The notes under the pieces are model-generated. The model searched no databases. It was given only the letters and a program-made list of their open reading frames with translations, and was not told the DNA's origin. Below are positions 42,562-50,575 of a stretch of DNA of 64,000 nt, one piece after another. Source of the DNA: Nocardia niwae NBRC 108934 = DSM 45340 (GTDB taxonomy: Bacteria > Actinomycetota > Actinomycetes > Mycobacteriales > Mycobacteriaceae); the NCBI RefSeq assembly GCF_001613465.1, contig NZ_BDCK01000044.1, positions 1-64,000 of the forward strand, written 5' to 3'. Each line of letters starts with the position of its first letter. Within the stretch, counting starts at the first letter, position 1. The position numbers and the translations under genes are program-made.

Positions 42562-43851
42562 TCAGTTCGTGGCTTCCCGGCCGCGATCCGCGGTGCGCGA
42601 CAATCCTTTCCGGTCGTAGAACGCCGTCACCGCCGCACCGGAGCACAGTCCGATGACCAGGCCGAGCAGTGCCATCCAGACGCCCCGCTCCAGGCCCGCC
42701 GGGCCGCTGGCCTCGAAGTACAGGATGGCGCGGACACCGAGGAACACCTGGTGCATCGGCTCGAAGGTGGACAGCCAGGCGAAGTAGGTCGGCGTCGCTT
42801 CGATAGGCACGGTTCCGCCTGCCGAGGGCAGCCCGAGCACGATGAACAGGATCAGGTTGACGAGCATGCCCGCGGCGCCGAAGGCGGCGAGTATCGACAA
42901 CGCGGTGACGCCCACGGCGAGGATGGCGAACGTGGAGTAGAGGAACAGCAGTAGCGCTTTGTCGATAGGCATGTCCAGAGCCGTGGCGACCGCGAGGAAC
43001 ACGGCGGACACGATCGGCGCGGCGACGGCGAGAACGCCCCATTTCAGCAGCAGCGTGCGCAGCCGGGAGATGGGGGTGGGCGGATAGTGCACATACCAGG
43101 GTCCGTACTCGGTCGGAGTGAAGCCGAGCGAGGCGTCCACCATGGTGTGGATGATCATGGCGCCGGTGAATCCCGCCAGCAGGACCAGCAGCGTGTAGAA
43201 GAACGCCGACAGCCCGCCGCCGGTGCCTTCCGGCAGTGGCCGATACGGCGCGACCACCACGTCGATCGGTTCGGCGAGCTGCAATTGGCTGGCACCGGCC
43301 AGCTGCGGCGCCGGTCCGCCCGAGGAACGGAGCTGTTCGTCGACGGCCGCGGTGAGCTGTCGTCCGACGGTGGCGTTCACCTCGTCCAGCGCCTGTTCGG
43401 CGATGCGGAGCGTGATCTGGGTCGCGTACGTGCCGGTGCGCGGATTGGTCTCGACGGTGATCACCGGCCGGTCGACCTTCCCGGCGACCACTCCCGCGGC
43501 GCCCAGGATCGCGAGCCGCTTCGTGAAATCGCTCGGGATGACGATCGCACCGTAGATCTTGCCGTCACGCAGCTGTCGCTGCGCTTCGGTGATCGAGATG
43601 ACGCGCAGGTCGACCTTGTCGGCCGGGACCTGCGCGGTGAGCGCCTCGGTGATCTGTCTGCCGACATCGGCCTGCTTCCCGCCGAGCGTGTCGCCGACGT
43701 CCTGGTTCACGACCGCCAGCGGCAGGTCGTGCAGGTTCTTCTCGGGGTTGACGACGTAGCCGAGGTACATCACCGACAGCAACGCCATGAGCAGCGTGAC
43801 GACGACGATGGGCCGGGTCCAGGTACGGACCGGCGTGGGTTTCGCTGCCAT
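42562..43851 (-). CDS. DUF3533 / YhgE-Pip-like membrane protein
   Basis: A 429-residue protein. One N-terminal helix (IVVVTLLMALLSVMYLGYVV) is followed by a soluble extracytoplasmic region of about 190 residues (LPLAVVNQDVGDTLGGKQAD, then DGKIYGAIVIPSDFTKRL). At least five C-terminal helices follow. This matches the ABC-2-like permease shape of DUF3533/YhgE proteins, linked to export or type VII-like secretion in Gram-positives. It has no ATPase partner here, and the function is unknown. Confidence 0.78.
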   Translation of the reverse strand: MAAKPTPVRTWTRPIVVVTLLMALLSVMYLGYVVNPEKNLHDLPLAVVNQDVGDTLGGKQADVGRQITEALTAQVPADKVDLRVISITEAQRQLRDGKIYGAIVIPSDFTKRLAILGAAGVVAGKVDRPVITVETNPRTGTYATQITLRIAEQALDEVNATVGRQLTAAVDEQLRSSGGPAPQLAGASQLQLAEPIDVVVAPYRPLPEGTGGGLSAFFYTLLVLLAGFTGAMIIHTMVDASLGFTPTEYGPWYVHYPPTPISRLRTLLLKWGVLAVAAPIVSAVFLAVATALDMPIDKALLLFLYSTFAILAVGVTALSILAAFGAAGMLVNLILFIVLGLPSAGGTVPIEATPTYFAWLSTFEPMHQVFLGVRAILYFEASGPAGLERGVWMALLGLVIGLCSGAAVTAFYDRKGLSRTADRGREATN

Positions 43852-44006
43852 GGGACGGCTCCTCTCGCGGCGGTGACAAGTACTACTCGGCGGCGCGGAT
43901 ACGTTCGGCGAACTCTTGGTTATCCTTCACCGTGCACGCGGGCATCGGGGCACCGCGGCGCGGAGTTTCGCCGGGCAACCGGCGGACCCGATGAGGCAGG
44001 GCGCGC

Positions 44007-44582
44007 TCACGCATCGACCGCCGCCGCCAGCCGGGGCAACTGCCGCAGCGGGTTGATCCGCTCGACCTCCATCCGCTGATCGGCGTCGAAGACGTCGCTG
44101 AGCCCGGGAGCCGGATCACTGCTACCCGATTGCGGGAGAGTGAGCGCGCTGAACGGCCAGTCCGAGCCGAAGACGATGTGGTCGCGCGAGCTGACCGCGA
44201 GCACGCCCGCCATCGCTGCGGCCGACCCGCTCAGCGCGGTGTCGTAGTAGAAGTTCGCGATCTGTCGTTGGGTGTCGAGGATCGACGGCCGGATGCCGTA
44301 GTAGTCCATGAACGCCAGGGCCTGTTCCGGCGACCAGTCCGGCGTCGGGTATCCGCCGATGGTGACGTGACCGTGGTCGAGCAACGCCGCGCGGTAGTCC
44401 GGCGGGAGGAAGTGCGCGTGCAGGTCGATCCGGTAGGTGCCCGACGGCGCGGGTTGCCGGGCGCGAGCCGGGTTCGCATGAGCGATCGCCGCCGTCGCGG
44501 CGGCGGCGGCGAGCGTTCCCGCGACCGCGCCACCCAGGGCGCGACGCCTGCTCATCTTCCTGCGGAATCGGGGATGGGTCAT
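44007..44582 (-). pseudogene. amidohydrolase with large in-frame internal deletion
   Basis: A 191-residue open frame with a Tat signal (MSRRRALGGAVAGTLAAAAA). It begins like a metal-dependent amidohydrolase-2/decarboxylase (YRIDLHAHFLPPDYRAALLD with the HxH ligands), then after FMDYYGI jumps to the C-terminal part (SILDTQRQIANFYYDTALSG, then HIVFGSDWPFSALTL with the Asp ligand). Family members are about 330-370 residues; roughly 150-180 central residues with two His ligands are missing, yet the frame is kept. GAGGA before ATG 44582 is intact. The product should be inactive. Confidence 0.7.
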
Positions 44583-44853
44583 GGAGGTCCTCACTTGTCC
44601 GGACGGGGCGCGGGCCGAGCGGTCGATGCGCGAGGACATCACCGCCGACCATTCGGAGTAGATCATCAGTTACGACGAAATCATCGTCAAGCTTTGGTGA
44701 TGAAATAATCAAATCCGCGGATACCATCAACTATTGGCATGCCGGGGCGGCGGCACGGCAAACCGCCTCGAAGGCGGTCGTGATACGCCAGTCCGTTGAG
44801 GTGTTCGGCCCGGTCATCAGCGGTCGAGCGGCGGCAGGCCCGGCGAGTGCGGT

Positions 44854-46689
44854 TCAGTTGTCGTAGGAAGCCACACCCACCGGACCCACGCCGATGCACA
44901 GCTCGAGCCCCGCGGTCGCGGAGGCGATTCGAAGTGCCGAGCCGCTGCCGATGACGCGAACGAACACGGTGTTCGGGCCTTTCCGTACCGGCGCGGTCAC
45001 CGCTTGCCCGTGTTCGAGCGCGACGGTGATCCGCCCGTCGCCGCCGGCGAGGTAGTTGAGTTGCGCGGTCCACTTGTTGTCGAGCATCGGGCCGTCGAGC
45101 GGCAAGCGCACCGGGGCGGAGCCGTGGATCCGGTGCCCGCAACCCGGCTCCGGGCCGGGGAGGATGATCCGGTTCCACCAGACCGCCGCGTCGACGATCG
45201 CGCCGTTGTCGGTGATCATCCGCAGGTGCGGCGTCGAGTCGGCGAACGCGCCGGGAGCGGCGATCGGCGCCAGCACGTTCTTGGTCAGATTCTGGGGGTA
45301 GGCCAGCGGGTTCAGCACGTTCCACGGCACTTCCTGCTCGAGCAGGGGCGCGCCGTCCCATGCGCTCAAACCGGATTTCACGGTGGTGATATAGGTTTCG
45401 GTCGGGCCGACGCGCCATGAGCGCACGAACGTCGCGGTGGACCAGAGACTGCTGACGACGAACACGACCGTCACCGCGACGGTCACGGACCGGGCCGCGC
45501 GCGCAGGCACCCGGGACGGCTGGGGACGCGCCCGCAGCATGAGCGCACCCGCGGCCGCCAGGACCACCGCCGTGTCGGCGAAGTAGCGCAGCGACTGCAT
45601 CAACTCCCCCGCGGTGTTCGGTCCGCCGCGGGCCAGCGCCACCGCCAGCTGTGCGATCAGGACGTAAGCCGCGGCCGTCAGCCAGACCGCCCCGATCCGC
45701 TTCCGGGCGCGCATTGTCAGCGCCGCCACCGCGACCAGCGCGAGCCAGGCCGACAGCACAGCCCACCCCGGCGGATCCGCCCACGGCGTCGACGGTAGCC
45801 ACCGTTCCCACACCCAGGGCCCGCCGAACAGGGCGGGCACGATCCCCAGGGACGCGGCGCCGGGCAGCAGATCGCGCAACTCGTTCCATCGGTCGGGCAA
45901 GCCGGGACCGTCGACCACCACCAGATAGACGATCGACCAACAGACCAGGACCGCGCTCGAACCGGCCCACAGCGCCGCGCCCCGCCGCGCCACCACCCGA
46001 ATCGGCGCCTGGCCACCGTCGACGTGCCGGGCCAGTGCCGTGACGGCGAACGCGACGAACGGAACGACCGCGGACTTCTCGAAGAACAGCAGCGCCGCCG
46101 CCAGCACCGCGATTGCGGACAGTGCGTATCGGCGGCGCCCGGTCCGGACCAGCAGTACCGCGTCACCGGTCACCCAGGCGAGGGCGAACTGCAGCGGCAG
46201 TGCGTTCAAAGCGGCGGCCCACCAGGCGAACGCTGGGATGGTCAGGGGGCAGAACAGGTAGAACACCAGCGGAAACAGGATCGGCCACCGGGGACCCAGG
46301 AGAAGCAGCAGCATGCGCACCACGGCTACCGACGCGCCGAGTTGCATGAGCAGCAGCACCGTCACCGGCCCCGCCCAGACCAGCGGCGCGACGGCGTTCA
46401 CCGCCCAGGCCGTCACGAAGGCCAGCGGCATGAAGTGCCCGTCGTGGTCGTAGAGCAGCAGGTCCGCCGACCAGAGTCCGTAGCGGGCGGCCCGGCCCAC
46501 CAGGATGAAGTCGTCCCAGTAGAAGAAGCCGCTGTCGGCCACCCACCAGCGGATCATCAGCTGCGCCACGATCAGGCACCCGGCCACGACGACCACCGGC
46601 CGCGCGTGCCGAAGCCCCCGGAACCGGCCCCGCGTGGTCGCCCGAGGGACGCGCGGCGACTCCGGCACGGCGAGCACAGCGGTGTCCAT
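44854..46689 (-). CDS. large multi-pass membrane protein, GT-C-like
   Basis: A 611-residue protein with about 11-12 hydrophobic helices in residues 35-420, followed by a soluble C-terminal domain of about 170 residues. The first extracytoplasmic loop has acidic WWVADSGFFYWDDFILVGRA and YDHDGHFMPLAF. An acidic motif right after helix 1 is typical of GT-C glycosyltransferases that use polyprenyl-phosphate sugars. The C-terminal beta-rich part (HGSAPVRLPLDGPMLDNKWT) could bind carbohydrate. The assignment as a glycosyltransferase is inference; no cell-wall genes adjoin it. Confidence 0.7.
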   Translation of the reverse strand: MDTAVLAVPESPRVPRATTRGRFRGLRHARPVVVVAGCLIVAQLMIRWWVADSGFFYWDDFILVGRAARYGLWSADLLLYDHDGHFMPLAFVTAWAVNAVAPLVWAGPVTVLLLMQLGASVAVVRMLLLLLGPRWPILFPLVFYLFCPLTIPAFAWWAAALNALPLQFALAWVTGDAVLLVRTGRRRYALSAIAVLAAALLFFEKSAVVPFVAFAVTALARHVDGGQAPIRVVARRGAALWAGSSAVLVCWSIVYLVVVDGPGLPDRWNELRDLLPGAASLGIVPALFGGPWVWERWLPSTPWADPPGWAVLSAWLALVAVAALTMRARKRIGAVWLTAAAYVLIAQLAVALARGGPNTAGELMQSLRYFADTAVVLAAAGALMLRARPQPSRVPARAARSVTVAVTVVFVVSSLWSTATFVRSWRVGPTETYITTVKSGLSAWDGAPLLEQEVPWNVLNPLAYPQNLTKNVLAPIAAPGAFADSTPHLRMITDNGAIVDAAVWWNRIILPGPEPGCGHRIHGSAPVRLPLDGPMLDNKWTAQLNYLAGGDGRITVALEHGQAVTAPVRKGPNTVFVRVIGSGSALRIASATAGLELCIGVGPVGVASYDN

Positions 46690-46736
46690 GCCATCCCACC
46701 GTAGCGGCGGCCGGCCGGGGATTCGTCCCTTCGCGG

Positions 46737-47423
46737 CTAGGGGAACTGCCGGTCCCGCCAATACGACAGGTCGCTCGACGGCTGGACTTCCTCTGTATCC
46801 AGTGCCGCGTCGGCTCGCAAGGCCTCGATCAGCGCGGCGCTGCCCGCGACGCCGGTCCAGGGCAGGTCGATCTCGGTCGCCACGAACCACGCCTGGTCCG
46901 CGGGCCAGATGAGATTCGGGCTGTTGATCGTCCGTGGCCAGTCCGGCAGCAGGTCCGCGGCGCCCCACTGCCCGGCCTCGCCGAGCGGCCCGCGGAACAG
47001 CAGGTAGTCCCGCGCCGGAATCCGCAGGCGCGGCCCCTCGAGCACGTGCGGGGGGAAGGCCGGTGCGACGGTGGGCGCGGCGGTGAGATCCACCGGCTCG
47101 CCGACGCTGAACGCCACGGCCACCGAGGAGCCGCCGTGGATGTCGCCGAAGCCGTCCCAGAGCCCGAAATAGCACTCCTCCGGCGTGCCGGTGTGTCCGG
47201 CGAGAATGGCGACCAGCCGCTGCAGCACCTCGGAGTCGAGGTCGCCTTCGAGATTCAGCAAGATGGCGGGATCGGACGGATCGTCGCGGGGTGCGACCGG
47301 GTGGAACAGCCGGGCATATCGCGCGAATCCACTGGGTCCGATCGAACACAACTGCATCCAGGGATCGCCACGCTCGGTGAACCACGCGGCCTTGGAGACG
47401 TCCGGCTCGTGTCGCAGCGGCAT
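46737..47423 (-). CDS. hypothetical protein
   Basis: A 228-residue cytosolic protein rich in Trp and Pro (GTPEECYFGLWDGFGDIHGG, RLRIPARDYLLFRGPLGEAG, INSPNLIWPADQAWFVATEI and DLPWTGVAGSAALIEALRAD). This pattern recurs in actinobacterial proteins annotated only as hypothetical. There is no signal or helix-turn-helix. It follows the membrane protein gene's start on the same strand, with 47 bases between them. Confidence 0.7.
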   Translation of the reverse strand: MPLRHEPDVSKAAWFTERGDPWMQLCSIGPSGFARYARLFHPVAPRDDPSDPAILLNLEGDLDSEVLQRLVAILAGHTGTPEECYFGLWDGFGDIHGGSSVAVAFSVGEPVDLTAAPTVAPAFPPHVLEGPRLRIPARDYLLFRGPLGEAGQWGAADLLPDWPRTINSPNLIWPADQAWFVATEIDLPWTGVAGSAALIEALRADAALDTEEVQPSSDLSYWRDRQFP

Positions 47424-47459
47424 TCCGCCAACTTAGCCCGCGCGGCGATGATCTTCCCG

Positions 47460-48368
47460 CTAGGTGAGAGTGTCCACGACGTACGCGGCGGCCTCGGCGA
47501 GGAGAGCTTGGTCGTAGGCGGCATCTCGGGCGGCCTTGCTGGACATGACGGCGACGATGAGCGGCGCGGAAGCAGGGGGCCACACGATCGCGATGTCGTT
47601 GAGCGTGCCGTAGTCACCGGTCCCGGTCTTGTCGGCCACCGTCCAGCCCTGCGGTGTGCCGGCCCGGATCCGCTGAGCCCCGGCCGTGGTCGCGTTGCGT
47701 TCCATCAGATCGCGCAGGAAGTCACGTTTGTCCGACGGCAGCGCGTCGCCCACCACGATGCGGTGGTACAGCTCGCCGAACGCTCTCGGCGACGTCGTGT
47801 CGCGCGGGTCTCCCGGGGTGGCTTCGGTGATCGCGGGCTCGATCCGGTCCATCCGGGTGACCGTGTCATCCAGACTGCGCGCGAACGCCGTCAACTCGGC
47901 GGGGCCACCGAGATCGCGCAGCAGGAGGTTGCCCGCGGTGCCGTCGCTGTAGCGGATCGCGGCGTCACACAACTGACGGATCGTCATACCCGTATCCAGG
48001 TGGCGCGGGGTGACGGAGGCGTTCTTCAGCAGGTCGTCCCGGGTGTAGGTGACGACGGTATCCAAGTGCGACCGCGGATTGCGCTGCAAGACCGCCGCCG
48101 CGGCCACGCCCTTGAACGTCGAGCAGAACGCGAATCGTTCGTCCGCGCGGTGGGCGACGATGACGCCTGTCCCCGTGGCGCGGGCATAGACGCCCAGACG
48201 GGCATCGTACTTTCGCTCCAGCTCGAGCAGGCGATCGTGGCGCTCGTCCCCCTGCACCGTGGGAGCGGAGGAGGACGGCGTCCCGGCCCTGGCGCACGCG
48301 GCCAGCGGTACGAGCGCCGCCGCGGTCAGCAGCGCACGGCGGCCGATTGCCGAGGGCGGCAATGTCAT
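47460..48368 (-). CDS. bla: class A beta-lactamase
   Basis: A 302-residue serine beta-lactamase that hydrolyses penicillins and some cephalosporins outside the membrane. The signal peptide combines a twin-arginine stretch with a lipobox (IGRRALLTAAALVPLAAC, Cys25), so it is probably lipid-anchored. Catalytic motifs are STFK (Ser83, Lys86 = Ambler 70/73), SDG (141-143 = 130-132; Gly replaces the usual Asn as in M. tuberculosis BlaC), Glu177 (= 166) in IEPAITEATPGD, and KTG in VADKTGTGDYG. Thr stands at the Ambler 170 position, usually Asn. AAAGGA sets ATG 48368. No regulator adjoins it. Confidence 0.9.
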   Translation of the reverse strand: MTLPPSAIGRRALLTAAALVPLAACARAGTPSSSAPTVQGDERHDRLLELERKYDARLGVYARATGTGVIVAHRADERFAFCSTFKGVAAAAVLQRNPRSHLDTVVTYTRDDLLKNASVTPRHLDTGMTIRQLCDAAIRYSDGTAGNLLLRDLGGPAELTAFARSLDDTVTRMDRIEPAITEATPGDPRDTTSPRAFGELYHRIVVGDALPSDKRDFLRDLMERNATTAGAQRIRAGTPQGWTVADKTGTGDYGTLNDIAIVWPPASAPLIVAVMSSKAARDAAYDQALLAEAAAYVVDTLT

Positions 48369-48459
48369 ACGCATCCTTTCACGCGGAGCGCCGGCGCGGG
48401 GGTGAGCACCTGGCAGGCCACGGTGATTATCCTGCGTCCCCACCGACGAGAGCCCGGCG

Positions 48460-49626
48460 TCAGTGCCCGATCACGCCGCTCACTTCGTTCGGTGTGTTCG
48501 GCAGCGTGACGCTCGCCGTCTTCGCTCCGGTGGCCAGGTCGACACGGTGGACCTGTTTCGCGGCGGGGTCCGAGACGTAGGCGGTGCCGCCGCGGACGAA
48601 CAGCGCGGGCCGCGGCTTCTGCCACTCCAGCGGTTCTTGCCACGAGCCCGTGACCGGGATCGTGCGCACGACGACGCCCGCGACGGGATCGATCACATGG
48701 ATGCGGCCGTCGGTGCCCAGCACCAGCGCTTCGCCGTGTGGGCCGCGGGCCAGCGAGCGGAAGGTGTAGCTGGTGCCGAGATCGACCAGGCGCAGCGCGC
48801 CGGTGACCGTATCGATCAGCGAGACACGCTGGGGGCGTTCGAGTTCGGCGTCCTTGTCCTGCTTGTAGTCGCCGAGGACGACGGGCGAGGCCGGGCTGCC
48901 CGCCTGGTTGCCGATCCGGCCGTACTCGGTCGGACTGGCTATTTTGCCGATGACGCCGTTGCGGTAGACCAGCACGCCGTTCTCGCAGCCGATCACCACG
49001 GCCTCGCCCGCGGCCGTCGCCTCCCCGTGCACGCCGGGGCAGTCCTCGTTGCGCGCTTTCTCGGCGCGGTTCTTGTCCAGCACCACGATTCCGGTCCGCT
49101 TCTCCTCGGTGCCGAGGGTGAGGACGAGTTCGCCGTCGGCGAGTTCGATCGCGACGCCGTGGTGCGGAGCGGCGGCACGGTAGGTGGAGGTCCGCGGCTG
49201 CCCGCCGGCGAGATCGGCGGAGTCGAACGCGACGACTTCGCCGGTGCCGTCGCTGAACAGCACCGTCCGCCCGGCATGCCGGACCACGTGCCCGGGGTGG
49301 GGTCCGGGGAAGTCGGTGCCGGTGAATTCGGCGGTGGCGGCGTCGAAGACGCGGAAGCCCTCTTTGGTCGAGACGATCAGATGACGGTCGTCGCCCGCGG
49401 GGTTGAGCCGGTTGAAGCCGTCGAGTTCGACCGTGGCCGCGAGTTCGAGACCGGTTCCGTCCAGTACGTGGATCCCGCCGTCGTAGGTGATCGCGACGGG
49501 ATCGGCGATCGGTGTCGTGCGCCGGTCGTCCCGCTCCGGGGAAGCGTCGGCGCCGCAACCCGCGAGCACTACGGTCAGCAGGCCGATGAGGGCGGATGAG
49601 GTCGTGGTTCGTGATCGAACGGGCAT
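48460..49626 (-). CDS. aztD: AztD-like zinc metallochaperone lipoprotein
   Basis: A 388-residue beta-propeller lipoprotein (lipobox LAGC, Cys24). Blade-like repeats include HLIVSTKEGFRVFDAATAEF, HGVAIELADGELVLTLGTEE and EDCPGVHGEATAAGEAVVIG. The repeats and the CPGxHGEA motif resemble AztD, which stores zinc outside the membrane and passes it to AztC. It is the last gene of the divergent zinc operon, 31 bases after aztC. A second, divergent AztD-like domain is fused to the permease in the same operon. Confidence 0.8.
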   Translation of the reverse strand: MPVRSRTTTSSALIGLLTVVLAGCGADASPERDDRRTTPIADPVAITYDGGIHVLDGTGLELAATVELDGFNRLNPAGDDRHLIVSTKEGFRVFDAATAEFTGTDFPGPHPGHVVRHAGRTVLFSDGTGEVVAFDSADLAGGQPRTSTYRAAAPHHGVAIELADGELVLTLGTEEKRTGIVVLDKNRAEKARNEDCPGVHGEATAAGEAVVIGCENGVLVYRNGVIGKIASPTEYGRIGNQAGSPASPVVLGDYKQDKDAELERPQRVSLIDTVTGALRLVDLGTSYTFRSLARGPHGEALVLGTDGRIHVIDPVAGVVVRTIPVTGSWQEPLEWQKPRPALFVRGGTAYVSDPAAKQVHRVDLATGAKTASVTLPNTPNEVSGVIGH

Positions 49627-49657
49627 GGGTTACTCCGTCTTTCGTTGGTGTTCGGTG

Positions 49658-50575
49658 CTAGGGAGCAGCGAGGCCGCGCACGATCGCCTCGGTGTTGGCC
49701 CGCATCATTTCCAGGTAGGTGCCCGCACCCCCGCCCGGTTCGGTGAGCGATTCGGAGTGCAGGGAGATCACCTGCACGCGCACACCGGCTTGCTCGGCCA
49801 GCACGCGGGCCAAGCGGTCGGGTTGGGAGGAGTCGGCGAAGATCGCGCCCACCCCGGCGGCCCGGATGGTCCCGGCGAGGGCGGAGAGATCCGACGGGCT
49901 CGGTGAGGCGAGCGTGGTTCCGCCCGGGATCACGGCGCCGACCACCTCGAAGCCGAATCGCCGTGCCAGGTAACCGAAAACATGGTGGTTGGTGACCAGC
50001 TTCCGCCGCTCGGCGGGGATCGTCGCGAACCGCTCGGTCATCCAGCGCTCGAGCCGATCGAGTTCGGCCAGGTAGCGATCGGCGCCGGCCCGGACGGCCG
50101 CGGCGTCCGCGCCGGGCACCCGGCCGACGATCCGGTCCCGGATGACCTCCACCGCCGTGCGTACGCGGCCCGGGTCGGTCCAGAAGTGCGGGTCCGGCCT
50201 CCCGTCCGCGTCCTCCGCCGTATAGCTGATCGGGTCGATCGCCGCGCCGACGGACACGCTCGCCACTCCGGCCCGCTCGGCCGCCTCGACATTGCGCAGC
50301 ACGCTCTCCTCGAGGCCCAGACCGTTGTAGACGATCAGGCTCGCGCGTTCGAGTTCGGCCGCCTGCTGGGCGGAGACGGCGAAGAAGTGCGGGTCCGCGT
50401 TCGCCGGCATGAGCACCGTGACCTCGATCGCGTCCCCGGCGACGGCGCGGGTGAGGTCGCCGAGGATGTTCGTGGTGACGACGACCCGGTCGCGGTCCGC
50501 GCCGGCGATCGAGCATCCGGTCAGCGCGAGCAGCGCGACGACGACCGGCGCGAACCATCGGGCAGCGTGTCTCAT
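49658..50575 (-). CDS. aztC: zinc ABC transporter substrate-binding lipoprotein
   Basis: A 305-residue cluster A-I binding protein (ZnuA/AztC family). The lipobox is LTGC (Cys21). Metal ligands are visible as His63 (ADPHFF), His130 (RPDPHFW), His197 or His198 (TNHHVFGY) and Asp248 (IFADSSQPD). There is no long His-rich loop as in ZnuA; that loop is short and acidic (YTAEDADGRPDPH), as in AztC, which instead receives zinc from AztD. ATG 50575 overlaps the stop of the permease fusion by four bases. Confidence 0.88.
   Translation of the reverse strand: MRHAARWFAPVVVALLALTGCSIAGADRDRVVVTTNILGDLTRAVAGDAIEVTVLMPANADPHFFAVSAQQAAELERASLIVYNGLGLEESVLRNVEAAERAGVASVSVGAAIDPISYTAEDADGRPDPHFWTDPGRVRTAVEVIRDRIVGRVPGADAAAVRAGADRYLAELDRLERWMTERFATIPAERRKLVTNHHVFGYLARRFGFEVVGAVIPGGTTLASPSPSDLSALAGTIRAAGVGAIFADSSQPDRLARVLAEQAGVRVQVISLHSESLTEPGGGAGTYLEMMRANTEAIVRGLAAP

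Noticed and set aside
43883-43942. Minus-strand frame ending MPACTVKDNQEFAERIRAAE
   Set aside because: It looks protein-like but is only 20 residues. It could be the tail of a lost gene; there is too little to support a call.
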